Shown: positions 7,232 through 9,059 of the stretch, in pieces
Layout of the letters: every line of letters begins with the position of its first letter
Numbering within the stretch: position 1 is the first letter of the stretch
From: Eubacteriales Family XIII. Incertae Sedis bacterium
GTDB lineage: Bacteria; Bacillota; Clostridia; Peptostreptococcales; Anaerovoracaceae
Direction: 5' to 3'
Length of the DNA stretch: 9,059 nt
Assembly: GCA_031269205.1 (NCBI GenBank)
Contig: JAISZM010000080.1
Location: forward strand, 1-9,059
Position numbers and translations under genes: made by a program
Notes under the pieces: generated by a model
The model's database searches: none
What the model was told of the DNA's origin: nothing
What the model saw: only the letters and a program-made list of their open reading frames with translations

Positions 7232-7510
7232 AATAAACAGGAACTTATCGTGGCTGTCGCCGAGCAGGCGGATCTCACAAAGAAGGATGCCGACAAGGCT
7301 GTCAACGCGATCTTTGATATTATCGAGAAGTCGCTCGTCAAAGGCGAGAAGGTGCAACTCATAGGCTTCGGTACATTTGTGTCGCGTCAGAGCAAGGCGA
7401 GGAAAGGGCGCAACCCGCGCAATCCCGAGCAGCTTATCGATATCCCTGCGAGAATGGCGCCCTCCTTCAAGGCAGGCAAGAGCCTGAAGGACGCAGTCAA
7501 CAAGAAATAG
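7229..7510 (+). CDS. hup: HU family nucleoid DNA-binding protein
   Basis: HU is a small basic dimer that bends and compacts DNA. The 93-residue product shows the N-terminal helical dimerisation region (MNKQELIVAVAEQADLTKKD), the GFGTF turn (46-50) and the beta-arm with GRNPRNPEQLIDIPA, in which Pro63 of RNP is the conserved residue that intercalates into DNA. The C-terminal helix SFKAGKSLKDAVN completes the family pattern. The arm reads GRNPRNPEQLIDIPA where many HU proteins have GRNPQTGEEIEIPA, so the arm tip is about one residue longer. The gene has its own candidate promoter inside the flippase gene, a strong binding site and a strong terminator, so it probably makes an abundant monocistronic mRNA. 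IHF is unlikely given the single copy and HU-type sequence. Confidence 0.96.
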   Translation: MNKQELIVAVAEQADLTKKDADKAVNAIFDIIEKSLVKGEKVQLIGFGTFVSRQSKARKGRNPRNPEQLIDIPARMAPSFKAGKSLKDAVNKK

Positions 7511-7581
7511 CGGTGCGTCCGCTTTTCAGGGCCTGCCGGAAACCCGATTTGAAAGGTGTTGTTCGAGGGAATCCGGTGATC

Positions 7582-7590
7582 TGATGTAAT
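7582..7590 (+). promoter_or_regulatory. Possible extended -10 promoter for rqcP overlapping the hup terminator
   Basis: TGA followed by TGTAAT (7585-7590) resembles an extended -10 element; the -35 position (TTCGAG, 7562-7567) is poor. Transcription would start near 7597, inside the left arm of the terminator, so such a transcript would lack part of the terminator stem and could run into rqcP. Weak evidence, but no better promoter is seen for rqcP. Confidence 0.3.
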
Positions 7591-7593
7591 GTT

Positions 7594-7622
7594 CCGGGGT
7601 GATTTTGTCGCCCCGGTTTTTT
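7594..7622 (+). terminator. Intrinsic terminator of hup
   Basis: Arms CCGGGGTGA (7594-7602) and TCGCCCCGG (7608-7616) form a nine-pair stem with one G-U pair and the loop TTTTG, followed directly by six Ts (7617-7622). This is a textbook rho-independent terminator 84 bp after the hup stop codon. Confidence 0.93.
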
Positions 7623-7624
7623 AT

Positions 7625-7639
7625 GAGGCAGATTCTGTG
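7625..7639 (+). promoter_or_regulatory. Ribosome binding site and GTG start of rqcP
   Basis: GAGG (7625-7628) is 8 nt before GTG 7637. This site fixes the start, because homologues begin MRLDKFLK, exactly the residues read from GTG 7637. An in-frame ATG at 7589 would translate through the hup terminator and add 16 unconserved residues. Confidence 0.85.
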
Positions 7640-7879
7640 AGATTGGATAAGTTTTTAAAGGCTTCGCGTATCATAAAACGCCGCACGGTTGCGAAGGACG
7701 CGTGCGACCGCGGGCGTGTGCTGGTCGGTCGGCGCGCGGCGAAGGCCGGCGCGGAGGTGAGCGTCGGCGACGAGATAACCGTGTTGTTCGGCGCCTCTGA
7801 GCTACGCGTCCGCGTCAAGAGCGTAGTCGAGCCAAAGCGCAAGGACGACGCGGATTCGATGTACGAGATAGTCACCTAG
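7637..7879 (+). CDS. rqcP: S4-domain ribosome quality-control protein RqcP (YabO family)
   Basis: RqcP binds obstructed 50S subunits with peptidyl-tRNA and works with RqcH in adding C-terminal alanine tails that mark stalled nascent chains for degradation. The product from GTG 7637 is 80 residues, the family's usual size (Bacillus YabO is about 86). It is a single S4 RNA-binding fold: RLDKFLKASRIIKRRTVAKD, CDRGRVLVGRRAAKAG and VSVGDEITVLFG, then a basic linker VVEPKRKDD and the terminal MYEIV seen in YabO proteins. The position after a SpoVB-like flippase and HU agrees with the mfd-yabM-yabO order of Bacillus and Clostridia. Hsp15/HslR of Proteobacteria is a related S4 protein, but sequence and context favour RqcP. 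RqcH is not in the window. Confidence 0.92.
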   Translation: MRLDKFLKASRIIKRRTVAKDACDRGRVLVGRRAAKAGAEVSVGDEITVLFGASELRVRVKSVVEPKRKDDADSMYEIVT

Positions 7880-7888
7880 CATCTTGCT

Positions 7889-7928
7889 TTACCCCGGCGT
7901 TCAAATACAGTAAGAAGCGCCGGGGTGA
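7889..7928. terminator. Hairpin between the convergent genes rqcP and folT
   Basis: Arms ACCCCGGCG (7891-7899) and CGCCGGGGT (7918-7926) pair perfectly over nine bases, extendable to 7889/7928 with a G-U pair, around an 18-nt loop. It lies 11 bp after the rqcP stop and 12 bp beyond the folT stop codon on the other strand. No good T-run is present in either direction, so termination by this element is inferred from its position and stability. It may act as a bidirectional terminator or mRNA 3'-end protector. Confidence 0.55.
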
Positions 7929-7938
7929 TAACTCCGCG

Positions 7939-8565
7939 TCAGCGCTTACCCAGTTTCTTCTCAAGGGTGGCGATGCGCGTCAGTAAAAAGAACAGTATCG
8001 CGATATGCGCGGGCGATTGCACGACATTGCTGATCACGCGCGCGAACGTGAACACCTTGCCGGCTTCCATCCCGTACATGAGGATGAGCCAGAGTGAGTT
8101 CATGCCCAGCAGTACGACGCCGAGGTTTATGAGCCACGCGGCTATGACGCGCCGCAACGTGACGCGGCGCTTGTAGAAGAAACAGGCGAAGATGAAGCAC
8201 GTGACCGCCTCGCTGAGAGCGAAGCCCGGGAAATACGCGCCGCCCGCTCCGGACAAAGCGAAGAACCCGAGCGTATCGCCGGCGAAGGCGAACAGAATGC
8301 CCGCTATTGGCCCGAAGAACATTGACGTTAACGCGTCGCAGATGTAACTGAACGTGATCAGTTTGAAATTCGGGCCGAGATAGATGGTCAGGAACGGCAG
8401 GTTGAGTATCGTGCGTATGCCGAGAAGCACGGCCATCACGACGACGTTACGCGTGGTGAACACGCCTTTGGCGGAGAAAAACTCGCGCGCGGAAGGGCCT
8501 CTTTGATCCCGGTCGCCGGACAGGATCGGACCGCCTCCGCTTTCATCAAGACGGGAATCGGACAT
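7939..8565 (-). CDS. folT: ECF transporter substrate-binding (S) component, folate family
   Basis: FolT is the membrane S component that binds folate outside the cell and toppling-releases it inside, working with a shared EcfA/EcfA'/EcfT module not in this window. The 208-residue product has a hydrophilic N-terminus of about 35 residues rich in Asp, Ser and Gly (MSDSRLDESGGGP), then TTRNVVVMAVLLGIRTILN and about six membrane segments. The core includes FKLITFSYICDALTSMFFGPIAGILFAFAGDTLGFF, read in two parts around the conserved FGP..G and GD..G. The C-terminus is ITRIATLEKKLGKR-like and basic (actual residues FLLTRIATLEKKLGKR). ATG 8565 is chosen because GAGGAGG lies 8 nt upstream; the frame extends to 8691 but those extra residues are arginine-rich and unlike the family. 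The upstream THF riboswitch independently supports folate as substrate. It is convergent with rqcP and divergent from the HIT gene. Confidence 0.9.
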   Translation of the reverse strand: MSDSRLDESGGGPILSGDRDQRGPSAREFFSAKGVFTTRNVVVMAVLLGIRTILNLPFLTIYLGPNFKLITFSYICDALTSMFFGPIAGILFAFAGDTLGFFALSGAGGAYFPGFALSEAVTCFIFACFFYKRRVTLRRVIAAWLINLGVVLLGMNSLWLILMYGMEAGKVFTFARVISNVVQSPAHIAILFFLLTRIATLEKKLGKR

Positions 8566-8573
8566 GATTAAAA

Positions 8574-8580
8574 CCTCCTC
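8574..8580 (-). promoter_or_regulatory. folT: Shine-Dalgarno of folT
   Basis: GAGGAGG on the minus strand lies 8 nt before ATG 8565. It sits directly after TCTGATG (8586-8580), which is complementary to CATCAGA at 8654-8648, so the site can be drawn into a long-range stem (see the expression-platform entry). Confidence 0.88.
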
Positions 8581-8659
8581 ATCAGAACGATATTCCGTCG
8601 CAGTCGACGCGTCAACGCCTCTTCGACGAAACAACCAAAACAGCCACTCTGATGGGAAA
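8574..8659 (-). promoter_or_regulatory. Putative expression platform of the folT riboswitch (SD sequestration)
   Basis: On the minus-strand RNA, CATCAGA (8654-8648) pairs perfectly with TCTGATG (8586-8580). After one mismatch the helix can continue for four more pairs, two of them G-U, between the adjoining TTTC region (8659-8656) and the Shine-Dalgarno GAGGAGG. An internal stem, TTTCGTCG with CGACGGAA, can close the region in between. There is no T-run, so control at translation is more likely than transcription termination. This is a structural inference by eye. Confidence 0.5.
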
Positions 8660-8669
8660 TCCACAGGGC

Positions 8670-8789
8670 GGCAGCGGACGCAACGCCGCATCGCAGGCTC
8701 CGCTGTCTCCCGTACAGGCGAGAGGGCGCCGTTTCGTCCACGGGCTACATCCCATCCCGTGGCACTAGACGCGCGACGTTTACTCTACC
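8670..8789 (-). ncRNA. Tetrahydrofolate (THF) riboswitch, folT type
   Basis: The minus-strand RNA matches the THF aptamer pattern. P1 is GGTAG (8789-8785) with CTGCC (8674-8670). The conserved AGAGTAAA follows P1, and P2 is AACGTCGC (8780-8773) with GCGGCGTT (8689-8682). The P3 arm CCACGGG/CCCGTGG (8762-8756, 8744-8738) carries the loop ATGGGATGTAG. The conserved ACGAAACG follows (8737-8730). The 3' segment TTGCGTCCGCTGCC corresponds to the family's UGCAUCCGCUCC, and GGATG of the P3 loop can form the family's pseudoknot with CGTCC there. The variable segment between P3 and P2 is about 40 nt and includes an extra hairpin (8724-8707). It lies upstream of folT, the gene class usually controlled by this riboswitch, which when THF is bound normally reduces expression. 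Confidence 0.92.
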
Positions 8790-8794
8790 GAGGG

Positions 8795-8816
8795 AGCGCC
8801 TCTTGTAATCGGCGCT
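8795..8816 (-). other. 5' leader hairpin ahead of the THF aptamer
   Basis: AGCGCC (8816-8811) and GGCGCT (8800-8795) form a perfect six-pair stem with a 10-nt loop, 5 nt upstream of aptamer stem P1 and close to the predicted folT transcript start (about 8822). It may stabilise the mRNA 5' end or aid aptamer folding. Confidence 0.5.
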
Positions 8817-8828
8817 TCCAACACGCAT

Positions 8829-8857
8829 ATTATATTATCGAAAGCCGTGGCATTCAA
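8829..8857 (-). promoter_or_regulatory. folT promoter (sigma-70 type)
   Basis: On the minus strand, -35 TTGAAT (8857-8852) and a perfect -10 TATAAT (8834-8829) are 17 bp apart. The start would be near 8822, giving a leader of about 255 nt that contains the whole THF riboswitch. Confidence 0.8.
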
Positions 8858-8877
8858 GGGAAAACGAAATTGTTGTA

Positions 8878-8907
8878 TTGAAAATCGCCCCGTTCAAGGT
8901 ATATAAT
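8878..8907 (+). promoter_or_regulatory. Promoter of the HIT-family gene (sigma-70 type)
   Basis: -35 TTGAAA (8878-8883) and a perfect -10 TATAAT (8902-8907) are 18 bp apart. Initiation near 8914 gives a leader of about 33 nt before ATG 8947. The element is back to back with the folT promoter; the two -35 boxes are 20 bp apart. Confidence 0.75.
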
Positions 8908-8946
8908 CGAGGAATCACAGAGTTTTGACAAGATTGGAGCGAAACG

Positions 8947-9059
8947 ATGATGGACGATTGTATTTTTTGTAAGATCGTTGGAGGGGAGATACCTTCGGAG
9001 GCGGTCTATGAGGATGAGGAGATAGTGGCTTTCAGGGATCTGCAGCCGCAGGCGCCCGT
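8947..9059 (+). CDS. HIT-family nucleotide-binding protein (HinT-like), 3' end beyond the window
   Basis: HIT proteins of the HinT branch are small purine-nucleotide phosphoramidases. Only the first 37 codons are present: MMDDCIFCKIVGGEIPSEAV followed by YEDEEIVAFRDLQPQAP, the characteristic N-terminus with the CIFCKI zinc-binding Cys pair and the beta-strand that leads to the nucleotide pocket. The catalytic HxHxH triad would lie past the end of the window and cannot be checked. The start has GGAG (8936-8939) 7 nt upstream; ATG 8950 is an equally possible start one codon later. The strong promoter at 8878-8907 implies that it starts a new transcription unit to the right. Confidence 0.93.
   Translation, partial: MMDDCIFCKIVGGEIPSEAVYEDEEIVAFRDLQPQAP

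Noticed and set aside
7589..7636. ATG 7589 as the start of the S4-domain protein
   Set aside because: It would translate the hup terminator and add 16 residues not seen in the family. GTG 7637 has a proper ribosome site and gives the conserved MRLDKFLK start.
8566..8691. Upstream extension of folT to 8691
   Set aside because: This region is the riboswitch leader. The added residues are arginine-rich, and the strong SD with ATG 8565 defines the start.
1..9059. Mobile elements, phage, CRISPR, toxin-antitoxin or defence genes
   Set aside because: All convincing coding regions are housekeeping or metabolic; no transposase, integrase, spaced direct-repeat array or terminal inverted repeats were seen.

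Overview
This GC-rich window looks like chromosome from a member of the Bacillota, probably class Clostridia. The evidence is an mfd / PrsA-like lipoprotein / SpoVB-MurJ-type flippase / HU / RqcP gene order that resembles the Bacillus-Clostridium mfd-yabM-yabO neighbourhood, a lipoprotein signal peptide, an ECF-type folate transporter under a tetrahydrofolate (THF) riboswitch, strong AGGAGG-type ribosome binding sites, and GTG starts in three of the eight genes. No phage, transposon, CRISPR array, tRNA or rRNA is visible.

Layout, left to right. Positions 1-1854 hold the 3' two thirds of mfd, the transcription-repair coupling factor, with an unusually short C-terminus. 1900-2994 encodes a lipoprotein foldase of the PrsA/SurA parvulin type, with a candidate promoter inside the end of mfd. 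3060-4136 is hisC (histidinol-phosphate aminotransferase). After a 91-bp gap with two strong inverted repeats, 4228-5523 encodes an amidohydrolase of the MTA/SAH deaminase type. It is closely followed by 5534-7183, a multi-membrane-span lipid-linked-sugar flippase of the SpoVB/YtgP/MurJ superfamily. 7229-7510 is the nucleoid protein HU with its own candidate promoter and a textbook intrinsic terminator. 7637-7879 is rqcP (yabO), a small S4-domain ribosome quality-control protein that begins only 14 nt after the HU terminator. A long hairpin separates it from the convergent minus-strand gene folT (8565-7939).

The 381-bp region 8566-8946 is regulatory. It contains the folT leader with a THF riboswitch (8789-8670, minus strand), a possible Shine-Dalgarno-sequestering expression platform, and back-to-back promoters for folT (minus) and for a HIT-family protein (plus, from 8947, cut by the window end).

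Most genes are housekeeping: repair, envelope biogenesis, chromosome architecture and ribosome rescue. The two metabolic genes hisC and the deaminase sit where spoVT is expected in related gene orders, and spoVT, mazG, yabP and yabQ are not seen. The most interesting signal is the folT riboswitch. Its conserved P3 loop is complementary to the same downstream segment that can also pair with the folT ribosome binding site, which suggests a simple translational switch.
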